From Paraburkholderia sp. C35 (GTDB taxonomy: Bacteria; Pseudomonadota; Gammaproteobacteria; Burkholderiales; Burkholderiaceae), in contig NZ_QBUY01000003.1 of the NCBI RefSeq assembly GCF_003121405.1, forward strand, positions 1-64,000: a DNA stretch of 64,000 nucleotides, read 5' to 3'. A program made the translations under genes and the position numbers. Position 1 is the first letter of the stretch; each line of letters opens with the position of its first letter. The notes beneath the pieces were generated by a model that made no database searches, was not told where the DNA came from, and saw only the letters and a list, made by a program, of their open reading frames with translations. Of this stretch, positions 1 to 9,706 are shown one piece after another.

Positions 1-27
1 CCACGACCGCACCCCAGCTCGGAGGCC

Positions 28-61
28 GTCTCGCGGGCTCGGAGATGAGGATAAGAGTCAG
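28..61 (+). other. Nextera-adapter-like sequence at the contig edge (probable assembly artefact)
   Basis: These 34 bases match the Illumina Nextera Read 2 transposase adapter at 30 of 34 positions, without gaps. The mismatches fall at adapter positions 7, 21, 23 and 31. The match lies exactly where the recD reading frame stops resembling RecD. Positions 1-27 upstream do not resemble known genes or the P7 primer and are probably also unreliable. I read this as untrimmed, error-containing adapter sequence incorporated at a contig end, so nothing before about position 62 should be taken as genome. Confidence 0.85.
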
Positions 62-2113
62 CTCGATCACCGACCGCCCGCCCGCACTGGCGATCGTCAA
101 AAACCGCCGCGCGCGCGTGCTCCCCGTATAAACCAGCTCACGCGTCAACACAGGACTCATCGTCTCAGGCAGCAGCAGCGCTGCATGCGTGAACTCCGAT
201 CCCTGCGACTTGTGAACCGTCAATGCAAACACGGTTTCCACCGCCTGCAGCCGGCTCGGCAACACCCACTTGATACGCTGCGATCCATCACTCGCGGCAA
301 ACGCCACCCGCAGATTCCACCCGCCACCCATAGCAGGCAGCACGAGCGTGATGCCGATATCGCCGTTCATCAGCCCCAGTTCATAGTCGTTTCGCGTCAC
401 GAGCACAGGACGTCCGACATACCACTCTCCCGCCGCCGCGATCAGGTGCTCTTCCTGAAGCAGACGCGCAACCCGCCGGTTCAATCCTTCGACGCCCCAC
501 GCACCGCGTCTTAACGCGCACAACAACTGGAACTCGCCGTGTGCGGCGAGCACATCGTTGGCCCACGCATCGAAAGCGGCTTGATCCGCTGCGTGCGCAG
601 GCTGTCCGTCATGCAGCGTTTGCAGATAATGCCGATAACCGTGCCGCCCATTCGGCGCATCATCCGATCCGCCACCGCCATTCGCAACGCCGTCGACAAC
701 CAGCGCCTTGAACGCCGCATCGCCTTTATCGGTGCCTTCGAGCAGCGCGAGATCGGCGTGATTGCTCGCCCACACCGCGGCGACCTTGCCAGGCTCGCCG
801 CTATTGACGGCTTCGGCCAGTTGCCCAATGCCGCTTTCCGCCGAAAAACGATGGCTGAACCGCAGCATCGCGATAGCCTGATCCAGCGCGCTACCGTCAT
901 CATCGACGAGCGATGCTTCGACGGTTTCGCCCGTCGCCTGCTCCAGCCATGCCTGGGTCGCGCGCGTGTAGTGTCCGTCGCTCGCGCGCCGGCACAGTTC
1001 GCCCAGCACGGCACCCGCTTCCACCGACGCGAGCTGATCCTTGTCGCCGAGCAGAATCAGGCGAGCCTGCGCAGGCAGCGCGTCGAGCACAGCGTTCATC
1101 ATCTCCAGATCGACCATCGAGCCTTCGTCGATGACGAGCACGTCGAGCGCCAGCGGATTGCCTGCGTGATGCCGGAAGCGCCGCGTATCGGGCCGCGTGC
1201 CGAGCAACCGGTGCAGTGTCGTGACGGCGACAGGAATGGCATCGCGTATCGTCTCGCCATTGGCGAAGCCTTCGAGCGGCAAGCGCTCGACCGCACCTGC
1301 AATCGATTCATTCAGACGCGCCGCCGCCTTGCCCGTCGGTGCCGCCAGCCGGATGCGCAGCGGCCTGCCCTCGCCGTCGGACAGCGCCAGCGATTGCAGC
1401 AGCGCAAGCAGCTTCACGACCGTCGTCGTCTTGCCGGTGCCCGGTCCACCCGTGACGATGCTGAATGCGCTGCGCGCCGCGAGCGCACACGCGAGCTTCT
1501 GCCAGTCGGCGCGCGCGCCGTCCCGCGTCGCCTGCGCGGGAAACAGTGTGTCGAGCGCATGCCGCAAGCGGCTCATATCGAGTGCGATTTCCAGTTCGGC
1601 CGATGCATCGAGACGCTCGCCGATCGCGCGGCACACGTTCTGCTCGTACTGCCAGTAGCGCCGCAGATACAGCCGCGTGCCGACCAGCACCAGCGGCGTG
1701 CTTCCCTCTGCATCGCTGACCAGCGCGCTGTTGGCGAGCGCCGCGAGCCAGCGCTCCAGCGTGACATCGGCCAGCACTTTCGACGGCAGCGCGACGCTCT
1801 CGCCGCTATCTTCGTCTGCGCTCGCGATGAGTCCATCGGGCGGCAGCGACAGCGCGAAAGCAGGATCGCGCAACGTCGCGTCAAGATCGAGACACGCATG
1901 GCCGCGCCCAAGCTGATGGCTTGCGAGCGCTGCAGCAAGAATCAGCAACGCGTGCGCGTCGGGCACTTCGCGAGCGAGAAAACGGGCAAACGCGGCATCC
2001 ACTTCACGCAACCAGCCTCGCTCGACCCAGTCCGCCAGCAGACGCCCGATCTGCTCGCGGCCGCCCGCGCCCTGCACAAGAGAAACGAAGGTGTCGGACA
2101 TTACCGTGCTCAT
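62..2113 (-). CDS. recD: RecD, exodeoxyribonuclease V alpha subunit (3' end missing)
   Basis: The 5'-3' helicase subunit of the RecBCD nuclease-helicase that processes double-strand breaks. The frame opens with an ATG at 2113 that overlaps the recB stop (ATGA) and stays open for about 684 codons to the window edge. A Walker A motif GGPGTGKT lies at residues 222-229. A DEGSMVD Walker B-like block, the HKSQGSEF helicase motif and the C-terminal LVYTGSTRARRFLTI block follow in the usual RecD order. The frame then reads SAGGRSVIEL and runs into adapter-like sequence at position 61, so only roughly the last 10-20 residues of a normal RecD are lost. It is the last gene of recC-recB-recD. The truncation is most likely technical, not biological. 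Confidence 0.95.
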
Positions 2114-5100
2114 GCAACCTCCATGTCGGCGAACTGGGCGTCGCCCATAAACAACGCATCGAGTTGCTCGATCAGTTCGCGCGGAGGTCGCTCGGCAAAA
2201 ATGCCTTGCGTCGATGCATTCAGGCCGCGCAGGAACAGATACACCGCGCCGCCGACATGCGTGTCGTAGTCATAGTCAGGCAAGCGCGCCTTCAGTTGCC
2301 GGTGCAAGGCAAGCAGATACAGCACGTATTGCAGGTCGTAACGCGAACGCAGGATCTGCGCTCGAATCCGCTCTGGCGTATAGGCTGCGTCGTCGGCGCC
2401 GAGCCAGTTCGACTTGTAGTCGGCGACGTAGTAGCGGCCTTCGTGCTCGAACACGAGATCCATGAAACCCTTGAGCATGCCGTTCAGTTGCGCGGGTTCG
2501 ATCGCGGCACGTTCCACCTGGCCGATCGTATGCTCGCAGACCAGCCAGTCGAGCGCCGCCGTATCGACGCGATGCGCCGCGAGCCAGAACTCCATTTCGC
2601 TGATCGACGTCTGCAGGTCCGACATCCTGATCGACGTCGCTGCCATCCCATGACCCGCCTTCAGCACGAACGGCGTCGTGACGATCTGCTGGAGCCATTG
2701 CGTTAACGGCTCGATCCAGCGCTCCCAGCCGCGCACGCTGCAGCGGCGCGCGATCACTTCCCGCAGCGGCAACGGGTCTTCCGCAACCTGCGCGAAGCCA
2801 TGTTGCGCGGCCCATTCGAGCAGATCGTGCAGGAAGCTGCCTTCGTCGGAACCGCGTGGAAAATCGTGCATCACGGACGTGTTCCGCGACGCCGCGTCGC
2901 GTTGCGGCGAAGGCTCTGCGGGCGGCACGTCGGTCTGCTCGACTTCGGCCTCGGCGTCGCGCGCCTCGATGAAATCTTCTTCGTCCGGCGTGTCTGCCGC
3001 GATGTACACGTCGTGACTCTTCTTGAGGCTCGAATAGCTCGCCACCGACCACGGTTCGCGCAGCACCCGCGCCGACACGCGCGCCGCGCCTTCCTGCAGC
3101 ACGTTGTCGCGATGCACGAAGCGGTCGACACCCGCTTCCGGCGCAGGCGTGACCGCAATGCCCGGCGCCTCGCCGAGCGCGTCGTCGAGACACTGTTCGA
3201 GTCCACCCGGCGCCAGCGTGCGCGTGCCGCTAAGCAGATAACCGATCGCACTGCGCTCAAACTCCCTGAGTTCCGCGATGCCGATCCACGTTGCGTAGCG
3301 GGCGCGCGTGAGCGCCACATAGAGCTTGCGCAGGTCTTCGCCGAGCCGTTCGCGATCGACCTTCTCCAGCACGCCGCCCGTATCGGCGAGCGCGACCTGA
3401 AGCGTGCCGTCGGCGTCGTGCCACTTGAGCGGCACATCTTTCGCATCGGCGGGACGGTACGCGCAAATGAACGGCAGGAACACGAGCGGATATTCGAGGC
3501 CTTTCGATTTGTGGATCGTCACCACTTTCACGAGATCGCCGTCGCTTTCCAGCCGGATCTGCCGCACGTCGCCACCGCCGCCTTCCGCCGCTGCGTCGCG
3601 CTGTTCGACCAGATAGCGGATCAGGCCATGCTCGCCTTCAATCATCGTGCTCGCCTGCTGGAGCAGTTCCGCCAGATGCAGCAGATCGGTCAAGATGCGC
3701 TCGCCGCCCTGCACGCCCGGCGCGCTGCCGGCATGCAGACCGAGCAGACGCGCGGGCACGTTGAAATCGTTCAGCAGACGCCGCAGCATCGGCAACACGC
3801 CCTGACGCCGCCAGCACTCGCGATAGCCACGGAATTGCAGCACGCACGCTTCCCAGGCCATCTCGTCGCCGTAGTACGCATCGAGTTGCGCCCAGCCGAG
3901 ACCGAGCGTCGTGGTGGCGAGCGCGGTGCGCACCAGTCGGCCATCGTCGGGATTCGCGCAGGCTGTCAGCCAGTGCTGGAGTTCAGCCGCCTGCGGACTC
4001 TCGAACACGGAGTCTTTGTCCGACAGATAGACCGTGCGCACGTTGCGGCTTGCCAGCGCCGTGCGGATCGCTTCCGCCTCCATCCGGTTATTGACGAGCA
4101 CGGCGATGTCGCCGGGACGCAATGGCTTCAGCGCGCCGCCGGCTTCGCCAAATCCTGCGCGACCATGCTGGCCGAGATCGAGCAGACGCACCATCTCCGT
4201 CGCGCAACTCTGCGCCATGCGCTCGATATAGGCGGATTTGCTGAGCGGCTTGCCATCGTCGGAAGGCGGCAGCCACCAGGCCGTCAGCGCGCGCGGTGCT
4301 TCGCCATCGACCACGAACGCATCGTCGCGGCCTTTCGCGTCCACCTCGATGAAGGGCACGGGATTGCCGCTCTTCTCGCGAAACAGGAACGCGCCGGAGC
4401 CTTCCTTGCGCTGCTCCGCGATGTTGAAGCAATGATTGGTCGCATCGACCATTGCGCGCGTGGAGCGGAAGTTGGTCGCGAGCGTGTAGAGCCGCGTGCC
4501 GCATGAACGGCGGGCCGCCAGATACGTGAAGATGTCCGCGCCCCGGAACGCGTAGATCGCCTGCTTCGGATCGCCGATCAGGATCAGCGCGTTGTCCGTT
4601 CCGCTCTCCGCTTCCGTCTGCGCCGGATCGCCCGGCTCCCGATAGACGGCGTTGAAAATGCGGTACTGAACGGGATCGGTATCCTGGAACTCGTCGATCA
4701 GCGCAACGGGAAACTGCTTGCGGATCACTTCGGCAAGACGCTCGCCGTTCGCTCCATGCAGCGCCTCGTCGAGACGCGTCAGCAGATCGTCGAAGCCCAT
4801 CTGCGCGCGCCGCGCCTGTTCCGCTGCGAACCGTTCCGCCACCCAGCGCGCCGCATGCGACAGCAGGTCGTCGCGTGCCTCGGGCAACGCATCGAGCTCG
4901 GCACGCAAACTTGCGAGCGCAACGAAGCCCGGATGCGAAGGCGGCGTGCCATGCTGGCAATATTGCGCGAGACCATCGGGTGTGAGGCGCGTCCAGCCGG
5001 CGTCGTTCAGCGCGGGCAGTTTCAGTTCCGGGGTGCTCACCCATTCGGCCAACGCGGCGAACCACTTTTTGCAGTTGGCTGCGCCCAGCTCTCTGCCCGT

Positions 5101-5922
5101 GAACTGCTTGGCCGCGCGGGCCGCATCGAGTGCGGATTCCATCTCTGCAGGCCAATCGCGCCACTGCGCCTTCAGCGTCGCGAGCTTGCGCGCGGAATCG
5201 TCTCGAGCCGCCTGAAGCGCGTCGGCAGGCGCCTGCGCGTCGGCGAGCAACGCTGCGATGTCGAGCAGATTTCGCAACTGCTTCTGCAAATCCGGCGGAC
5301 CCGACATCCACTCGCTGACGGTGGCAGCATCGGCCGCAGCAAGCGGCGCCATGAACGTGCGCCAGTAATCGCGCACGACTTCGGCGAGCAGTTCGCTCTG
5401 GTCGGTTTCGAGTGTCTGCGTGAACAGGCTGTCGCTATCGAATGCGTGCTCGCGCAGCATCCGGTTGCACCACGCGTGAATGGTCGACACGGCCGCCTCA
5501 TCCATCCACTCGGCAGCAAGCTGCAAATGGCGCGCGCAGGCCGCCCACTCTTCCGGCGGGTAATCGTCGCGCAATGCATGCAGCAGGTCGGTCTTGCTGG
5601 GCGAAAGCTCCGCGGCCTCGTCGGGATCGGCGAGAAAGTACGCAGCCGCCTGCGTCAGCCGCGAACGGATACGGTCGCGCAGCTCTTTGGTCGCGGCGTC
5701 GGTGAATGTCACCACGAGAATCTCGGGCGGCGTCAGCGGGCGCGCATGGTCGTTCGACGGATCGTGTCCGAGCACCAGCCGCACATAGAGCATGGCGATC
5801 GTGAAGGTCTTGCCTGTGCCCGCGCTCGCTTCGATCAGGCTGCGGCCCGTCAACGACAGGCGCAGCGGATCGAGCGGCTGCGGCGCGCCTGCCGCCGTCG
5901 CCGGAAGATTGCCTGCGGTCAT
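2110..5922 (-). CDS. recB: RecB, exodeoxyribonuclease V beta subunit
   Basis: The 3'-5' helicase and nuclease subunit of RecBCD (1270 residues, within the usual RecB range). The N-terminal UvrD-type helicase has Walker A ASAGTGKT at about residues 32-39, a Walker B-like block ALIDEFQDTDP, GDPKQAIYAFRGADIF, and the late motif TIHKSKGLEYP. The C-terminal nuclease domain carries the metal-binding YVADYKSNWLG motif near residue 1168, so both activities look intact. Its ATG overlaps the recC stop by 4 bases and its stop overlaps the recD start by 4 bases, which implies translational coupling of all three subunits. Confidence 0.97.
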   Translation of the reverse strand: MTAGNLPATAAGAPQPLDPLRLSLTGRSLIEASAGTGKTFTIAMLYVRLVLGHDPSNDHARPLTPPEILVVTFTDAATKELRDRIRSRLTQAAAYFLADPDEAAELSPSKTDLLHALRDDYPPEEWAACARHLQLAAEWMDEAAVSTIHAWCNRMLREHAFDSDSLFTQTLETDQSELLAEVVRDYWRTFMAPLAAADAATVSEWMSGPPDLQKQLRNLLDIAALLADAQAPADALQAARDDSARKLATLKAQWRDWPAEMESALDAARAAKQFTGRELGAANCKKWFAALAEWVSTPELKLPALNDAGWTRLTPDGLAQYCQHGTPPSHPGFVALASLRAELDALPEARDDLLSHAARWVAERFAAEQARRAQMGFDDLLTRLDEALHGANGERLAEVIRKQFPVALIDEFQDTDPVQYRIFNAVYREPGDPAQTEAESGTDNALILIGDPKQAIYAFRGADIFTYLAARRSCGTRLYTLATNFRSTRAMVDATNHCFNIAEQRKEGSGAFLFREKSGNPVPFIEVDAKGRDDAFVVDGEAPRALTAWWLPPSDDGKPLSKSAYIERMAQSCATEMVRLLDLGQHGRAGFGEAGGALKPLRPGDIAVLVNNRMEAEAIRTALASRNVRTVYLSDKDSVFESPQAAELQHWLTACANPDDGRLVRTALATTTLGLGWAQLDAYYGDEMAWEACVLQFRGYRECWRRQGVLPMLRRLLNDFNVPARLLGLHAGSAPGVQGGERILTDLLHLAELLQQASTMIEGEHGLIRYLVEQRDAAAEGGGGDVRQIRLESDGDLVKVVTIHKSKGLEYPLVFLPFICAYRPADAKDVPLKWHDADGTLQVALADTGGVLEKVDRERLGEDLRKLYVALTRARYATWIGIAELREFERSAIGYLLSGTRTLAPGGLEQCLDDALGEAPGIAVTPAPEAGVDRFVHRDNVLQEGAARVSARVLREPWSVASYSSLKKSHDVYIAADTPDEEDFIEARDAEAEVEQTDVPPAEPSPQRDAASRNTSVMHDFPRGSDEGSFLHDLLEWAAQHGFAQVAEDPLPLREVIARRCSVRGWERWIEPLTQWLQQIVTTPFVLKAGHGMAATSIRMSDLQTSISEMEFWLAAHRVDTAALDWLVCEHTIGQVERAAIEPAQLNGMLKGFMDLVFEHEGRYYVADYKSNWLGADDAAYTPERIRAQILRSRYDLQYVLYLLALHRQLKARLPDYDYDTHVGGAVYLFLRGLNASTQGIFAERPPRELIEQLDALFMGDAQFADMEVA

Positions 5923-8900
5923 TCATCAGCTCCTGCGTTGTTCTTCAGCGCGTCGATCAGCGGCTTGAGCAATCTGTCGGCCAGCATGGCAAATTCGCCG
6001 CTCGCGGACAGGCTGTTGAAATCCGGATACGCGCGGCGCAAGCTCGCGCTCTTTTCCACTTCGCCGATCAGGAAGCCGCCGCCGTCGCCTTCGTATTTGC
6101 GGCGCGCGGCCTTGCGCGCGTCGCTGAGATCCTGCGGCTGATCCGCTTCCCGGCGCGGCGTGCCGCCCGCAAAGATCCAGTCGAAGCCGGTCTCCACTGC
6201 GAGCGGTAGCGGGCTGCGCATGCCTTCTTCCCATGCGCGCAACAACGCGCCGAGATACGCGGCCGCGTCGCCGTCTTTCAGCGGCGGAAATTCGACCACG
6301 CCCTTCTTGCTGACGATCACCGTCGATGCCTGCTGGCCATCGAGGTTAGCCGCCAGATGCTGCACCCACGGCGCGACGAGCTTCGCGTAGCGATAACGCC
6401 GCGTTTTCCCATCGACCAGTTCGCTGGTTTCGAGCAGCACGCGCGCAAGCTTGCCTTCGTGGTCCGTGCGCCAATGGCCGAGCCAGTCGGCGAGGGCCAG
6501 TTTGCCGTGCTCGCCTTCGACCTCGAAGCCGATCTCACGCTCACGCGCGTTCGCGACCGGCCAGCGCGCAAGCTGCTGGCGATATTCCTGAAAGAGCTTG
6601 TCCATCGGCTCGATCAGCTTGTCGCTGGCGAGATCGCCGAAGCCGCCCGCAGCCACGTCGCCGCGTCGCCGGATGACAGCGAGGCACGCATCGCGCGCAG
6701 CAGCGATGGCCGATGCATCGCCGTCGTCATGCACTTCGGCGGCCTGCGCGCCGATCAGTTCGCTCTGCAGCTTCCATGTATCGAGACCGTCGAGTTCGAA
6801 CGGCTCCTGATCGTCGCTGGCCGCTTCCTCGACATCCAGCGCGACGCGCAGGCGCTGCGCCAGAAACGCCTTGACGGGATTGCGCAGGAAGTCGGTGAGT
6901 TCGCGCAACGACAGCGGTTCTTCGCGAACAATAGCGGCGAGCGGCGCGTCCTGTTGCGCTCCGGACGCTGCCTTCTCAGGCGGCGCGGCGCGCCACTCGG
7001 CGGCGTAAGTGAAAAGCGGCGACGCGCCGGCAGCGGCATCGACGGGGAAATAGCCGGCACTGAACGGCTGCAGGCGATGCTCCACCGTCAGCGCATCGAC
7101 CAGCGCATGCTGCCCGTCCTGTTCATCGTCTTCGAGTTGCCAGCCTGCGGCGAGATGGTCGCGCAACTGACCGATCAGCACAGATGGCGGCCGCTCGCTG
7201 TTGTCGTTGATGCTGCGTCCAACCCACGACACATGCAGATGATCGCGCGCCGACAACAGCGCTTCGAGCAGCAGATAGCGGTCGTCTTCGCGGCGCGAGC
7301 GATCGCCGGGCCGGTAATAGCCGCGCATCAGGTCGAAATCCATCGGCACGCGCGTGCGCGGATAGTCGCCGTCGTTCATGCCGAGCAGGCAGACGCGGCG
7401 GAACGGAATCGCGCGCATCGGCATCAGCGTGGCAAAGGTCACCGCGCCCGCGAAGAAACGCTGCGCGAGGCCGGTTTCATCGAGCTGGCTCAGCCAGTAA
7501 TCGGCGACTACGGAAAGCGGCAGGAGATCGTCCAGCCCCGCTTCATCGCAGGCGTCGAGCCACGTGTGCAGGATGTTGTCGAGGCGCGCGAGCGTGTAGG
7601 CATCGTTGCCGTCGTCGGCGCTGAAGAACGCCTGCTTCAGCTGGCGCAGGCGCTCGCACCATTCGGCGGGCGTCGCCGGCTCGCTCATCGTGCGCCACGC
7701 GTGATCGAGTTCGTCGATCAGCCGGACAATCGGTCCGAGCAGCGCGGCATCGAGGCCGCCCACTTCGCCGAACGGCTCGATACCGGCCCACGCTTGCGTG
7801 TCGCTGCCGACCGCATAGCCCAGCAGCATCCGGCGCAGGCCGAACATCCACGTGTGCGGCGCCGCGGCGTTGTCGTCGAGCGGCAAGCCGAGGCTCGCGC
7901 GATGCTCGGCGTGCAAGCCCCAACGCACATTCGCGCCGCGCATCCATGCGCGCAGCGTCGGCAGATCGCTTTCGTCGATGTCGAAACGTCGGCGCAGCGC
8001 GGGCACGTCGAGCAGATCGAGCAGATCGCTGACGGTCAGACGCGAATGCTGCAGGCTGAGCAGCATTTCGAGCGCACCCACCAGCGGATCGGCCTTGCGT
8101 TGCCCGCGATCCGCGACGCTGAACGGAATGTAGCGCGGATCGTCGCGGTCGAGCAGCCCGAACACGGCCTGAATATGCGGCGCGTACGCGTCGATGTCCG
8201 GCACCATCACGATCACATCGCGCGGCCGCAAGGTCGGGTCGGCGTTGAACGCGGCCAGCAACTGGTCGTGCAGTATCTCGACTTCACGCTGCGGGCCGTG
8301 CGCGACGTGAAAGCGGATCGACGTATCCATTTCCGGATCGACAGGCGGCCATTCTTCTTTCGTTTCGTGCAACGGGCGCAGATCGCGGATATCGTCCTGA
8401 AGCTGTTGCAGCAGCGTCTCGGCCTCGCGCTCCTCGAACAGGTCGATGCGCTGCCCGATGCCCGCAAACTGCGGCCGATAGCGCTCGCGCGCCTCGGCAT
8501 TGTCGAACTCGTCCAGCAGGCCGATGAAGTCGCGCCCCTGCTTGCCCCACGACGCCAGCAACGGATGCGCATGCAGATGCAGTTCGTCTGCCTGCAGTTC
8601 GGCGGGCGCGCCCGCGCGGCGTTGCTGACGCGAGTGTTGCGCGCGCAGCAATTCCTTGTCGGGCACGATGTCGGCCCAATAGTGCGCGCACGGATTCGGC
8701 ACGCACATCAGCACCTGAGTCCAGCGCGAAATGGCCGCCAGCGCTTCCAGCGACTGACGCGGCAGGCTCGAAATGCCGAACACGATTACGCGGCGCGGCA
8801 AGCCTCGGGGACGTGCGTCGTGGCCCGCTTCGCTGTCTTCTTCGCTACCCCACGCATTGACGCGCGCGAGAAACGCTTCGTGGACGGCGGCCCGGCCGCC

Positions 8901-9563
8901 ATCCGACATCACTTGCGGCGCCGCGCCGCCTTGCGTCGCAAGCGCGACGTCCGCAATCAACTCACGCCACAGCGCGGCCTGCCAGCGCTGTTCATCGGGC
9001 AGCGCATGGGACTCGCCGCGCGCATCGAGCACGCTATCGTCGCCACTCGCCCAACTGGCGAGCCAGTCGGAGCGATACATCTGATACTGGTCGAACAGAT
9101 CGGCGATGCGTTCCGCAAGCTGAAAACGCTTGCGACGATCGTCGTCGTGACTGATAAAGCGGCGCAGCGGCGCGAACGCCGGCTGATCGATCAGCGCAGG
9201 CAGCACGCGCATCAAACGCCACACCAGCCGCGACTTGTCGAACGGCGAGATCTCGGCCACCGCCTGCGCGCCCAGCACCGCCCGATACGCCTGCCAGATG
9301 AAACTCGAAGGCAGCGAGATGTCGAGCGCGGCAGCAATGCCACAACCACCCGAACCCGTCGCGGGATCAGGGTCGGCGGCAAGCGCGAGCTTCAGCCATT
9401 GGGCGATGCCGTTGCTCTGCACGAGAATCGTCTCGTTTTCCAGCGGCGCGAGCGGGTAACGCTTCATCCATTCGACAAGCAGATCGCGAAGCCGCTCGGA
9501 CCGGTTGCCGTGAATCAGCATCAGGCCGGGAGAAATCGAATTCGAGGTCAAGAAAAGCTCCAT
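5919..9563 (-). CDS. recC: RecC, exodeoxyribonuclease V gamma subunit
   Basis: The Chi-recognition and scaffold subunit of RecBCD (1214 residues). The N-terminus contains the family features MLIHGNRSERLRDLL and the degenerate helicase block TILVQSNGIAQWLKL; later blocks such as VCLLGMNDGDYPR and DDRYLLLEALLSAR are typical of RecC. The chosen ATG at 9563 has no clear Shine-Dalgarno sequence, so an internal start (for example the Met before LIHGN) cannot be excluded. It heads the recCBD operon, 143 bases downstream of the YhaN-like gene on the same strand. Confidence 0.95.
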   Translation of the reverse strand: MELFLTSNSISPGLMLIHGNRSERLRDLLVEWMKRYPLAPLENETILVQSNGIAQWLKLALAADPDPATGSGGCGIAAALDISLPSSFIWQAYRAVLGAQAVAEISPFDKSRLVWRLMRVLPALIDQPAFAPLRRFISHDDDRRKRFQLAERIADLFDQYQMYRSDWLASWASGDDSVLDARGESHALPDEQRWQAALWRELIADVALATQGGAAPQVMSDGGRAAVHEAFLARVNAWGSEEDSEAGHDARPRGLPRRVIVFGISSLPRQSLEALAAISRWTQVLMCVPNPCAHYWADIVPDKELLRAQHSRQQRRAGAPAELQADELHLHAHPLLASWGKQGRDFIGLLDEFDNAEARERYRPQFAGIGQRIDLFEEREAETLLQQLQDDIRDLRPLHETKEEWPPVDPEMDTSIRFHVAHGPQREVEILHDQLLAAFNADPTLRPRDVIVMVPDIDAYAPHIQAVFGLLDRDDPRYIPFSVADRGQRKADPLVGALEMLLSLQHSRLTVSDLLDLLDVPALRRRFDIDESDLPTLRAWMRGANVRWGLHAEHRASLGLPLDDNAAAPHTWMFGLRRMLLGYAVGSDTQAWAGIEPFGEVGGLDAALLGPIVRLIDELDHAWRTMSEPATPAEWCERLRQLKQAFFSADDGNDAYTLARLDNILHTWLDACDEAGLDDLLPLSVVADYWLSQLDETGLAQRFFAGAVTFATLMPMRAIPFRRVCLLGMNDGDYPRTRVPMDFDLMRGYYRPGDRSRREDDRYLLLEALLSARDHLHVSWVGRSINDNSERPPSVLIGQLRDHLAAGWQLEDDEQDGQHALVDALTVEHRLQPFSAGYFPVDAAAGASPLFTYAAEWRAAPPEKAASGAQQDAPLAAIVREEPLSLRELTDFLRNPVKAFLAQRLRVALDVEEAASDDQEPFELDGLDTWKLQSELIGAQAAEVHDDGDASAIAAARDACLAVIRRRGDVAAGGFGDLASDKLIEPMDKLFQEYRQQLARWPVANAREREIGFEVEGEHGKLALADWLGHWRTDHEGKLARVLLETSELVDGKTRRYRYAKLVAPWVQHLAANLDGQQASTVIVSKKGVVEFPPLKDGDAAAYLGALLRAWEEGMRSPLPLAVETGFDWIFAGGTPRREADQPQDLSDARKAARRKYEGDGGGFLIGEVEKSASLRRAYPDFNSLSASGEFAMLADRLLKPLIDALKNNAGADE

Positions 9564-9647
9564 GAATGCGCGAAAACCGTGGCGCTACGCGCGCCTTTCG
9601 GGGCCGCAACGCGCGCGATCGAATGTTGAATCGCGAGATGCATAGCG

Positions 9648-9675
9648 ACGGTAACAAAGTATCGCGCGCGGTCAA
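9648..9675 (-). promoter_or_regulatory. Possible recCBD promoter
   Basis: On the minus strand a TTGACC hexamer (9675-9670) is followed after 16 bases by TACCGT (9653-9648), about 85 bases before the recC start. The -35 match is good and the -10 match is weak (3 of 6). The 143-base gap between the YhaN-like gene and recC leaves room for an independent promoter, but read-through from the upstream genes is also possible. Confidence 0.3.
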
Positions 9676-9706
9676 CAGATGTTCCGATGTCACAGCAATG
9701 CATGCG

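Noticed and set aside
6357..9629. A 1090-codon open frame on the plus strand, opposite recC
   Set aside because: It is antisense to an unmistakable RecC, is rich in Arg, His and Gln with no domain-like blocks, and arises from high-G+C codon usage. The same holds for long plus-strand frames opposite recB and recD (for example 539-2269 and 4756-6141).
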